From Tannerellaceae bacterium (GTDB lineage: Bacteria > Bacteroidota > Bacteroidia > Bacteroidales > Tannerellaceae): a DNA stretch of 64,000 nt. The translations under genes and the position numbers were made by a program. This document shows, in pieces, positions 49,944 to 57,069 of the stretch. Position 1 is the stretch's first letter. Every line of letters begins with the position of its first letter. The notes below the pieces were generated by a model, which was not told the origin of the DNA, searched no databases, and saw nothing but the letters and a program-made list of their open reading frames with translations. The stretch lies in the NCBI GenBank assembly GCA_031280645.1, contig JAITGL010000025.1:58885-122884 (forward strand). The letters run 5' to 3'.

Positions 49944-50138
49944 TTTAATCGTCCCTTTAAAGTGCGCAAATATATACCTTTTTTGGAATGAAAAAATTAT
50001 TTTTTAGTTAAATCGCAAAATATTCTTCTCCATGGCTCATTAATATGCTGTTAGGTATCATTTTTTAACTACTCGCACATCCCGTTTGCCTTCCAGCCGC
50101 CAACTCTCCCGGATTGTCACTTTAAACGGACGATTAAA
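49944..50138. promoter_or_regulatory. Candidate invertible promoter segment bounded by 21-bp inverted repeats
   Basis: Left arm 49944-49964 and right arm 50118-50138 are inverted copies matching at 20 of 21 positions (TTTAATCGTCC, one mismatch, TTTAAAGTG), 153 bp apart. The enclosed DNA is AT-rich and holds a perfect -7 box just inside the left arm facing the susC genes. This is the architecture of Bacteroides invertible promoters. No recombinase gene is in the window; in Bacteroides such enzymes can act from elsewhere. Confidence 0.6.
49967..49974 (-). promoter_or_regulatory. -7 box inside the inverted-repeat segment
   Basis: TATATTTG, followed by CGC, on the minus strand, exact TAnnTTTG match. 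The start site would fall inside or just at the left repeat, about 180 nt before the shortened SusC gene. In the present orientation it reads into the susC-susD genes; inverted, it would read toward the 3' end of the leftward EamA gene. The -33 position holds only T-rich sequence. Confidence 0.55.
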
Positions 50139-50208
50139 TCTACAATGGCTTACCCGGCGCTAAATATTGTACCTAAGCCTGTTAACCAAGCCGGCGCCCT
50201 GTCCGTTT

Positions 50209-50510
50209 AACGTATTTATTAAATCTTTTATCACGCAGGGCCCGCAGGCTCCCGTCTTCCCGCAAGCCGTTATCCCGGAGCGGCGCCGGCTTCATATATA
50301 TATAATGTATAGCGAACCGGGCAGGCGCGAATGATATCGTAATGATTGCAAGCCCGTATCCCGGCAAAAACGCAGATTACCGTATTTATTAAATTCCCTA
50401 TCCCTAAAGATATCATCCCTGCCATCCGCCCGCCGGACGATATCCCCAAGCGGCGTCGGCTTCATATATATATAATGTACAGGGAAACCGGAAAGCCCGC
50501 GAGGATAACG
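50209..50510. repeat. Divergent 170-bp tandem duplication
   Basis: Two anchors recur at exactly 170-bp offset: CGTATTTATTAAAT (50211 and 50381) and CGGCTTCATATATATATAATG (near 50288 and 50458), with weaker similarity between them. It lies just beyond the 3' end of the EamA gene. I see no gene in the 737-nt gap 49779-50515. Confidence 0.7.
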
Positions 50511-50515
50511 GCCGC

Positions 50516-51391
50516 TTACCGGCTACGCTTGCCGCCGCCCGCGCGCTTCCACTCCGTGAAGCCCTGGGCTAATACCGACGCTGCAATCAGGCCCACTCCG
50601 GCGTAGAAGACCCAGCCGAGCTGGCGGCTCTCGCCGAATATTATCATGGCCAGTATTATGCTGTATACGGGCTCAAGGTTGTAGCTCAAATTCAGCGTAA
50701 AGGCGGAGATCTTCTTTAATACGTCGATCTGAAGCAGGTATAGCGCCACCGTGCATACTATCGAGAATACAAGGAGCCACATAAGGTCGGGGCGCGAGGG
50801 GAGGATAGAGGCCGAGGGGAATATATGCAGGTACGGCGGCAGGATAAGGCTTGTTATCGCGAAGCCTCCGGCCATCTCGCACAGTAATATGCCGCGCACC
50901 GGGTACGACTTGCCCACAAGCTTGTTGGTTATCGAAAACATGGCCGCAAGCCATGAGGAAACTACGCCCAGAAGGATGCCGGCCCTGTACCTGAAGTCGA
51001 AATGGAATATGAGGAAAATGCCGGCTACCGCGATCATACCGAACATCAGCTCGCGGATGTTAACGCGGCGGCGGTTTACCACCGGCTCGAATATCGCCGT
51101 AAAGAAACCCGTCATCGAAAAGGTTGCCACGCTGATCGACACATTGGAGGCTTTTATGCTGCCGAAAAAAAATACCCAGTGGAGGGCCAGCAACGCTCCC
51201 ACGCCCATCATCCGCAAAGCGCAGGGCACGGGAATCCTGGGCCGGCCGGCAAGAAGCCACAGCAGCGGGAGGGCAAACAGTATGCGATACCATACCAGTA
51301 ACGCCTCGTTGAGCGAAATCAGCTTGCCGAGTATGCCGGTAAAGCCGGCCAGGATTATCGAAAGGTGGAGCTTGACGAACGTGCCGCGCAT
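50516..51391 (-). CDS. EamA/DMT-superfamily transporter
   Basis: 291 aa with about ten hydrophobic helices and two EamA repeats; inner-membrane permease of the drug/metabolite transporter superfamily. Motifs such as GALLALHWVFFFGSIKASNVS and the C-terminal FNLSYNLEPVYSIILAMIIFGE are typical. The substrate is unknown (amino acids, purines or others in relatives). Start at 51391 avoids overlap; an ATG at 51436 would overlap the upstream kinase gene by 26 nt and adds a hydrophilic 15-residue leader. It lies 19 nt after the kinase gene and is probably cotranscribed. Confidence 0.9.
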   Translation of the reverse strand: MRGTFVKLHLSIILAGFTGILGKLISLNEALLVWYRILFALPLLWLLAGRPRIPVPCALRMMGVGALLALHWVFFFGSIKASNVSISVATFSMTGFFTAIFEPVVNRRRVNIRELMFGMIAVAGIFLIFHFDFRYRAGILLGVVSSWLAAMFSITNKLVGKSYPVRGILLCEMAGGFAITSLILPPYLHIFPSASILPSRPDLMWLLVFSIVCTVALYLLQIDVLKKISAFTLNLSYNLEPVYSIILAMIIFGESRQLGWVFYAGVGLIAASVLAQGFTEWKRAGGGKRSR

Positions 51392-51410
51392 CGGGGAATA
51401 CCGCAGGGGG

Positions 51411-53078
51411 TCAGTATTTAAATGATCCGCCGCCAAGAAATTCGCGGAGGAGGGAGGCGCCGGGTAGCTCGGCGTCGGATATATGGTTGAAGTACCGCAG
51501 GAAGCGGATCAGGCGGCGCGCCTCGGCGTTCTCGGGCTGGTCTTCGCGAACCTCGGCGAGGATGGGGTCGGCAAATCGCCGCAGGGCGGCAAGCTCGTAC
51601 AGCATGGCGCTGTTAAACATGGCGTCGGCCGACTCCTGGCAGGGGTAGATCCAGCGCTCCTCGCCGCGGCGCACGCTCGGCCAGCGGGCTATGGTTGCCG
51701 CCGGGGAACAGTTGCGGAAGCGGTAGTCGCGAACTATACGGCGCAGCAGGCGGTTGTCGGCCGTGGGGATCCAGTTGTGATTGTCGAGCGAGATGGCCGT
51801 TAGCGCCGATACGTATACGCCAAACTTTTGCCTGGCGGCAACGTTCGCGGTAAGATCGGGGTTAAGGGCGTGGATGCCCTCTATTATCAGCAGCGAGCCC
51901 GGAGATATTTGCAGCTTGTTGCCGGGCTTGTATTCGCGCAGGCCGGTTGCGAAATTGTAAGACGGCAGCGATATCTCTTCGCCCCGGAGAAGGCGGCCGA
52001 GGTCGGACCGGAAATACTCGAGGTCGAGGGCGTACAGGGATTCGTAATCGTAGTCGCCGGAGAGGTCGCGGGGAGTGGCGGAGCGCGGCAGGAAGTAATC
52101 GTCGAGCGATAGCGACCTGGGGTGGTACAGATTGGTAATAAGCTGTATGCCCAGCCGCTTGGCAAACGTGGTCTTGCCCGACGACGACGGGCCGGATATT
52201 AATACTATCCTTAGCCCGTTTTTATATCCGGCGGCTATCTTGGATGCTATCCTTGCTATTTGTTTTTCCTGCATGGCCTCGGCCACCATAATAATTTCGC
52301 GACTGCGGCCTTCGGCTATGGCTGCGTTGAGGTCGCCTGCATTCTGTACGCCAAGGGCCTTGAGCAGCTTGAGGCTTTCCTTGTAGGCGCCGTATATCTT
52401 GTCTTGCTTCACAACGGGCTCGAGCCTGGAGGGGTCGGCGCCGGAGGGCACGCGCAACAGCAGCCCGTCGAAATACGGTTCGAGGCCAAAGGTGGAGATA
52501 TAGCCGGTGGAGGGCGCAAGGCTTCCGTAAAAGCTGTTGATATATCCGTCGAGCTCGTGATAGGATGTGTAGAGGCGCCCGGCAGTCCGGGCAAGCCGCG
52601 CCTTGTCGTCCATCCCGCGGCTGAGGAAGAGTTCTACCGCCATTTCGGTAAGCGCGCGCCGCTCGACAAAGGGTAAATCGTCGGCAACGATCCTGCGCAT
52701 CCGCCGCAGTATCCTGCCGGCTGTAAATGCCTTGACCTTGGTTTTCCCGTCGAGCGCGCAGTAGTAGCCTTTGGATACCGGATGCTCTATGCGCAGCGCA
52801 ACTCCCGGCAAAACGTCGTTCACGGCCTTTGAAAGGATATGGCAAAGGGACCGAACGTATGTGCGCCGGCCGGCCGGCGAATCGTATCCCACAAATTCTA
52901 TCGTTTTCGGACCATAGCAACGATAGTTGAGGCTCTGCGAACGGTTATCTACAAAGGCTGCAAGAGGGCGCCGGGCGAGCCGCGTTTTAAGCGAAAGGTA
53001 TATTTCAAGGAGGGAGGATCCCATCGGGACGTCGACAAAGGCCTCATTATTCTTGCAATAAATACTTACGTTATCCAT
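51411..53078 (-). CDS. Nucleoside (uridine-type) kinase with ThrRS-like N-terminal domains
   Basis: 555 aa. N-terminal TGS-like domain (about 1-60) and a ThrRS second-additional-domain-like region (about 75-240, RIEHPVSKGYYCAL), then a phosphoribulokinase/uridine-kinase P-loop domain with GPSSSGKTT at 296-304, DDYFLPR and IIEGIHALNP. This fusion is common in Bacteroidota and Firmicutes and is annotated as a uridine/nucleoside kinase; the function of the synthetase-like part is unknown. A -7 box at 53103-53110 overlaps an upstream in-frame ATG at 53105, so the start at 53078 is preferred. Confidence 0.92.
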   Translation of the reverse strand: MDNVSIYCKNNEAFVDVPMGSSLLEIYLSLKTRLARRPLAAFVDNRSQSLNYRCYGPKTIEFVGYDSPAGRRTYVRSLCHILSKAVNDVLPGVALRIEHPVSKGYYCALDGKTKVKAFTAGRILRRMRRIVADDLPFVERRALTEMAVELFLSRGMDDKARLARTAGRLYTSYHELDGYINSFYGSLAPSTGYISTFGLEPYFDGLLLRVPSGADPSRLEPVVKQDKIYGAYKESLKLLKALGVQNAGDLNAAIAEGRSREIIMVAEAMQEKQIARIASKIAAGYKNGLRIVLISGPSSSGKTTFAKRLGIQLITNLYHPRSLSLDDYFLPRSATPRDLSGDYDYESLYALDLEYFRSDLGRLLRGEEISLPSYNFATGLREYKPGNKLQISPGSLLIIEGIHALNPDLTANVAARQKFGVYVSALTAISLDNHNWIPTADNRLLRRIVRDYRFRNCSPAATIARWPSVRRGEERWIYPCQESADAMFNSAMLYELAALRRFADPILAEVREDQPENAEARRLIRFLRYFNHISDAELPGASLLREFLGGGSFKY

Positions 53079-53102
53079 GATATGCTGGGTATAAATTTCG
53101 GG

Positions 53103-53110
53103 CAAAGATA
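53103..53110 (-). promoter_or_regulatory. -7 box of the nucleoside kinase gene
   Basis: TATCTTTG on the minus strand, followed by CCCG; transcription would begin near 53096, about 18 nt before the ATG at 53078. It is divergent from the promoter at 53177-53205. Confidence 0.6.
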
Positions 53111-53176
53111 CTAATGTATGATCAACAGCGGGCGAGCTGGCTGTTGAAATTTTTTTATGCCGAAAGTCAAAAAAGC

Positions 53177-53205
53177 TTGCAGTTTTAAAAAGTTTGATAT
53201 CTTTG
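53177..53205 (+). promoter_or_regulatory. Promoter of the putative small RNA
   Basis: TTG (53177-53179), 18 nt, TATCTTTG (53198-53205), followed by CGGCG as at the rpsL promoter. Start site expected near 53212. Confidence 0.65.
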
Positions 53206-53211
53206 CGGCGT

Positions 53212-53414
53212 TATTATAAACAATCACCATGATTCGTTCATTAAATCAACATACACATGCAGGCCGCACTCACGGCAATCCGGGAAGGTTTCCTGCATCC
53301 AATTCAAGCAGTTTGAACTTGATTAATGCGCGGATAAGTCGCAAACATCTTTACTCAGACGATTTTGCGGATGTAACCCCATTCCGGCCTGGCCGGTGGG
53401 GTTACAGTTTTTTT
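53212..53414 (+). ncRNA. Putative structured small RNA (about 203 nt), promoter to intrinsic terminator
   Basis: Strong promoter at 53177-53205 and strong terminator at 53374-53414 delimit the unit. Inside, ATGCAGG (53257-53263) pairs with CCTGCAT (53292-53298) around a GC-rich loop, and a TCAAG / CTTGA hairpin follows. An ATG at 53229 opens a frame that runs through the terminator and the downstream repeat array, and its product has no recognisable features. A leader or attenuator for the DUF6261-like gene is possible, but that gene starts almost 800 nt later. I do not recognise 6S, tmRNA, RNase P or SRP RNA here. Confidence 0.5.
53374..53414 (+). terminator. Intrinsic terminator of the putative small RNA
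   Basis: TAACCCC-att-CCGGCC / GGCCGG-t-GGGGTTA stem (53374-53404), then CAG and seven T residues. Confidence 0.85.
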
Positions 53415-53564
53415 AGCCGAAGGAGCCACAACAATACTGCTATATATATACATTGCTTTAGAGATGCCTGCAAGGATACCGGCCGGTCGCCAATGGTCGT
53501 TGCAAAAGACTCTAAGGATATTGAAATTATACCGGATACAAAGATAAAGGCCCTTAACGGGGCT

Positions 53565-54167
53565 GCCGGGCGGCCCGAAAACATGATCGGATCCGCAAGG
53601 ATACTGTCGGGTCGCCCGCAATTTTGCACGAGCCGCCGGGGATACCGTCCGGTCGCCGGAAAGTATGATGGAGGCGCTGAAACACTCCGTCCGGTCGCCC
53701 GAAAGTATGAGGGAGGCGCCGGAACACTCCGTCTGGTCGCCCGAAAGTATGAGGGAGGCGCTCAAACATACCGTCTGGTCGCCCGAAAGTATGAGGGAGG
53801 CGCCGGAACACTCCGTCCGGTCGCCCGAAAGTATGAGGGAGGCGCTGAAACACTCCGTCTGGTCGCCCGAAAGTATGATGGAGGCGCTGAAACACTCCGT
53901 CTGGTCGCCCGCAAGTATGATGGAGGCGCCGGAACACTCCGTCTGGTCGCCGGAAAGTATGTTTGGAGCGCTCAGGCATATCGTCTGGTCGCCGGAAAGT
54001 ATGTTTGGAGCGCTCAGGCATATCGTCTGGTCGCCCGCAAGTATGTTTGGAGCGCTCAGGCATACCGTCTGGTCGCCCGCAACTGTGTTTGGAGCGCTCA
54101 GGCATACCGTCCGGTCGCCCGCAAGTATGTTTGGGGCGCCGAAGGATCCCGGCCGGTCGCCGGAATG
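53565..54167. repeat. Tandem array of 42-bp units (12 good plus about 2 degenerate and a partial copy)
   Basis: From 53649 twelve direct 42-bp units with core GGTCGCC(C/G)G(A/C)AAGTATG; two degenerate units precede them (53565-53648) and a partial one ends near 54167. Two subfamilies occur in blocks: GAGGGAGGCGC... units first, TTTGGAGCGCTC... units later (GAGCGCTC is a perfect palindrome). Because 42 is a multiple of three, all frames stay open on both strands, producing long artefactual ORFs. It ends about 36 nt before the DUF6261-like gene. Confidence 0.95.
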
Positions 54168-54203
54168 TAAGATGAAATACTTAACACTTAATAATATAAA
54201 CCC

Positions 54204-55091
54204 ATGTCAGTACAATTACAAAAGTTTCAAAATCTTTTAAACAACCAGCTTTCCCACGGGCAAACCATACAGTTTCATAAAAACATTATCGACGACGCTG
54301 TGCCCACCATCCTTACAGTGCAGCAGCTTGCCGACGTGTGCGCCGAATACCAGGCGAGATTCGCAGCGATGGACGCCTACTTTGCCAAGCTCCGCAAGAG
54401 ATACGAAACCGAAGTGCTTTCAACAAAAGACAACGAGCGCGACTATGTAACCCGCTCCATAGCAGGTAAGATCCACTTCTTTGAGAAGTACCCCCAGTCA
54501 GACGCCGAGAAGGAGGAGATAAACCGGCTTTCCATCATTTATGATACCTACAAGAATGCCGACCGCAAGGATTACGAGGCGGAAACCACCCTCCTTCGCC
54601 GCTTCATGGCCGAACTGCGCAAGAACGCCGCCCTGATAGCAAAGTTCAACCTCGTTGAGATGATCGACCACCTCGAACAGTTAAACAACGACTTCGAGAC
54701 GCTGTACAACGACCGCACCCTTATAATGCACAGCCTTAAGGAAGCCGGCAACATGCGCCTCCTCCGTAAGGAAGCAAACGCGGCATTCGGCGATGTGTGC
54801 CAAGCCCTTGCCGGACTGTCGCTGATGCCGATCACCGACGCCGTTCGCACTGCCATAGCCTCGACGGTAACGGTGATAAACGCCAACATCGAACAGTTTA
54901 CCGCCACCTATCACCGTCATGCCGGCATAGTGGCAAGCAAAAAGAAGAAAGATCCAAGCAAGGGCGGCGACAAGCAAAAGCCCGACAACACCAAACCCGC
55001 CGCGCCCGACACGCCGCCCCAAACTCCCAACATCACCCCGCCTCCCATCGACCCCGACGAGCTTAACCCTCCGGCGGTAGGCGAACGGTAA
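54204..55091 (+). CDS. DUF6261-like helical protein with Pro/Lys-rich tail
   Basis: 295 aa, no signal peptide or membrane segment. Residues 1-245 are almost entirely helical, with conserved-looking positions such as LEQLNNDFETLYNDR and LRKEANAAFGDVCQAL; it resembles the Bacteroidota family DUF6261, whose function is unknown. The last about 45 residues are a Lys- then Pro-rich low-complexity tail (KKKKDPSKGGDKQKPDN, then TPP/PPP runs). It follows the 42-bp repeat array and ends in a good terminator, so it is a single-gene unit. No function is proposed. Confidence 0.85.
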   Translation: MSVQLQKFQNLLNNQLSHGQTIQFHKNIIDDAVPTILTVQQLADVCAEYQARFAAMDAYFAKLRKRYETEVLSTKDNERDYVTRSIAGKIHFFEKYPQSDAEKEEINRLSIIYDTYKNADRKDYEAETTLLRRFMAELRKNAALIAKFNLVEMIDHLEQLNNDFETLYNDRTLIMHSLKEAGNMRLLRKEANAAFGDVCQALAGLSLMPITDAVRTAIASTVTVINANIEQFTATYHRHAGIVASKKKKDPSKGGDKQKPDNTKPAAPDTPPQTPNITPPPIDPDELNPPAVGER

Positions 55092-55158
55092 TAAAACAGC
55101 CAAGCCGCGCCCGGCAAAAGATATTGTTTTGACTGTGATTGATTTTGACTTGGCGCTA

Positions 55159-55209
55159 CCGGCAGGATAACTTGATTCGACAAGTCTTATCCTGCCGGAG
55201 CTGTTTTTT
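55159..55209 (+). terminator. Intrinsic terminator after the DUF6261-like gene
   Basis: Perfect 12-bp stem CCGGCAGGATAA (55159-55170) / TTATCCTGCCGG (55187-55198), then AGCTGTTTTTT. Confidence 0.85.
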
Positions 55210-55304
55210 GGGGGATGGGGGCCCAACGGGGCTCTACGGATCCTGCCGCTACCTGATTCGACAAAGATTTGTTAATTTGCAGCGCAAAATAATTACGCAC
55301 ATAT

Positions 55305-56183
55305 ATGAAGATAGTAACAAACATGCTCCTGGGCGATTGCCGCGAAGAGCTGAAAGATATCCCCGACAACTCGGTTGATTTGATCTTTACCTCGCCTCCC
55401 TATGCCGACCAGAGGAAGAATACCTACGGCGGCATCAAGCCGGAAGAGTACGTAGAGTGGTTTTTGCCGGCGGCATCCCAACTGCTTAGAGTTTTGAAGC
55501 CATCGGGCACGTTTGTGCTCAACATTAAGGAGAAGGTGGTTGACGGAGAGCGCAGCACCTATGTGCTCGAACTTATCATAGAGATGAGGAAACAGGGCTG
55601 GCTATGGACCGAGGAGTATATATGGCACAAGAAAAACTGCTATCCGGGCAAATGGCCTAACCGGTTCCGCGATTCATGGGAGCGGCTGCTCCAGTTCAAT
55701 AAGGAGAAGCGGTTCAATATGTATCAGGACGCCGTGATGGTTCCGGTAGGCGACTGGGCAAAGACGCGGCTGAAAAACCTTAGCAGCGTTGACCGCACAA
55801 GAGACGAATCGCGGGTAGGGAGCGGCTTCGGGAAGAACATATCCAACTGGGTTGACAGAGAGAAAGCTTATCCCACCAATGTGCTGCATCTTGCAACCGA
55901 GTGCGCAAACAAAAACCACAGCGCCGCCTTTCCCGAAGGCTTGCCCGAATGGTTCATCAAGCTGTTCACGCAAGAAGGCGATACCGTACTTGATCCTTTC
56001 ATGGGCTCGGGAACAACTAATATTGTTGCCGGCAAAATGAACCGCAACTCTATCGGAATAGAAATTCTCCCCGAATACTATGCCAAGGCTAAAGCGAGAA
56101 TAGAGCCTGTAAGATTACCGTTACCCGAATCAGGAAAAGAATATGAACCGGCTGAAAGCTACGGATGTTACCAGGTACGTTGA
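55305..56183 (+). CDS. Type II DNA methyltransferase, beta class (probably N4-cytosine)
   Basis: 292 aa. Catalytic motif IV TSPPY at 29-33 comes first and the SAM-binding motif DPFMGSGTT at 230-238 comes last, the circular permutation of beta-class enzymes such as M.PvuII. Ser in SPPY favours N4-cytosine methylation; N6-adenine enzymes usually have D/NPPY. The segment YGGIKPEEYVEWFLP after motif IV also resembles M.PvuII. The 3' end overlaps the next gene by 41 nt, forming a restriction-modification pair; it protects host DNA from the partner nuclease. No C regulator gene is present. Confidence 0.93.
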   Translation: MKIVTNMLLGDCREELKDIPDNSVDLIFTSPPYADQRKNTYGGIKPEEYVEWFLPAASQLLRVLKPSGTFVLNIKEKVVDGERSTYVLELIIEMRKQGWLWTEEYIWHKKNCYPGKWPNRFRDSWERLLQFNKEKRFNMYQDAVMVPVGDWAKTRLKNLSSVDRTRDESRVGSGFGKNISNWVDREKAYPTNVLHLATECANKNHSAAFPEGLPEWFIKLFTQEGDTVLDPFMGSGTTNIVAGKMNRNSIGIEILPEYYAKAKARIEPVRLPLPESGKEYEPAESYGCYQVR

Positions 56184-56877
56184 AGACAACATAGGAGCCT
56201 TCCACCAAAAGCGAATCGACGCGCTGGAGCGGCTGCAGCTCCGAACCGTTCTCAGGAAGAAGAATCCATACCTGTTTAAAACCAAGCAGCTATTAACCGC
56301 CGAGCAAATAATAAGGGGCATTACCGACGCTTTTATCTCGTCGAACGAAGAGACTGTATTCGGCGACTGGCTTGAGGGTTTGGCGATATTCATCAATCAT
56401 AAGGTTTATGGCGGTTGGAAGTCGGGGATTACCGGCATCGACCTGGAGTTCGACAATGATAATATGCGTTATATAGTTGCAATAAAGTCGGGGCCGAGCT
56501 GGGGCAATAGCAGCCAGATAGCCAAAATGAAATCAGACTTCATCACAGCAAAGAAGACTCTCCGCACAAGCCGGTCGGGCCTGATAATACAAGCCGTAAA
56601 CGGCTGCTGCTACGGGAAAGACGACAACCCCGACAAGGGCGACTACCTTAAGTATTGCGGCCGGGCATTCTGGCGTTTTATTTCGGGAGTCGACTCTTTG
56701 TATCTCGACATCGTCGAGCCTCTTGGGCATAAGGCGGGAGAGAAGAACGAGGCCTTTACGGTATCGTACGCCGGTATGATAAACCGGTTTGTCAAAGAGT
56801 TTACAAGCGACTTCTGCTCCGGCAACGGCAGCATCGACTGGAACAGGCTCGTGGAGTTTAACTCGGGTACGAAATGA
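56143..56877 (+). CDS. Type II restriction endonuclease (PmeII-like family)
   Basis: 244 aa. Recognised by similarity of FHQKRIDALERLQLRTVL, KKNPYLFKTK, SSNEETVFGDWLE, GIDLEFDNDN, YIVAIKSGPSWGNS and AVNGCCYGK to the PmeII family of type II restriction enzymes. A PD-(D/E)XK-type centre is suggested by Asp100/Glu102 followed by the strand ending in Lys115, although the residue two before Lys is Ala, not Glu. Overlap with the methyltransferase and matching orientation support the assignment. The recognition sequence cannot be told from the window. Confidence 0.85.
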   Translation: MNRLKATDVTRYVEDNIGAFHQKRIDALERLQLRTVLRKKNPYLFKTKQLLTAEQIIRGITDAFISSNEETVFGDWLEGLAIFINHKVYGGWKSGITGIDLEFDNDNMRYIVAIKSGPSWGNSSQIAKMKSDFITAKKTLRTSRSGLIIQAVNGCCYGKDDNPDKGDYLKYCGRAFWRFISGVDSLYLDIVEPLGHKAGEKNEAFTVSYAGMINRFVKEFTSDFCSGNGSIDWNRLVEFNSGTK

Positions 56878-57069
56878 GGCCCGCGCGGTAATGGCTGCGA
56901 AGCGAAGGCTTAACGGCGGCCGGCCGGCTGTTATAGTTGCGAGGGCTTAACTTGCAGGCTATGCGCCATGATAGCAAGCCCCGGACCCCTCAACTTTTGC
57001 ATCGCATGATATTTGTAGCTAATTTCGCCCCGCAATCAATAGTTTAATCAACAATTACATTTAGCTATA

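Noticed and set aside
49944..50138. Insertion sequence or MITE
   Set aside because: No target-site duplication or transposase remnant was seen; position and the promoter inside fit an invertible element better, although a MITE is not fully excluded.
53212..53414. 6S RNA, tmRNA, SRP RNA or RNase P RNA
   Set aside because: Length, end pairing and core motifs do not match any of them by eye.
53229..54170. Repeat protein of 313 aa on the plus strand (and a 183-aa one on the minus strand)
   Set aside because: The frames are open only because the 42-bp unit is a multiple of three; the plus frame passes through an intrinsic terminator and the products have no domain, signal or plausible composition.
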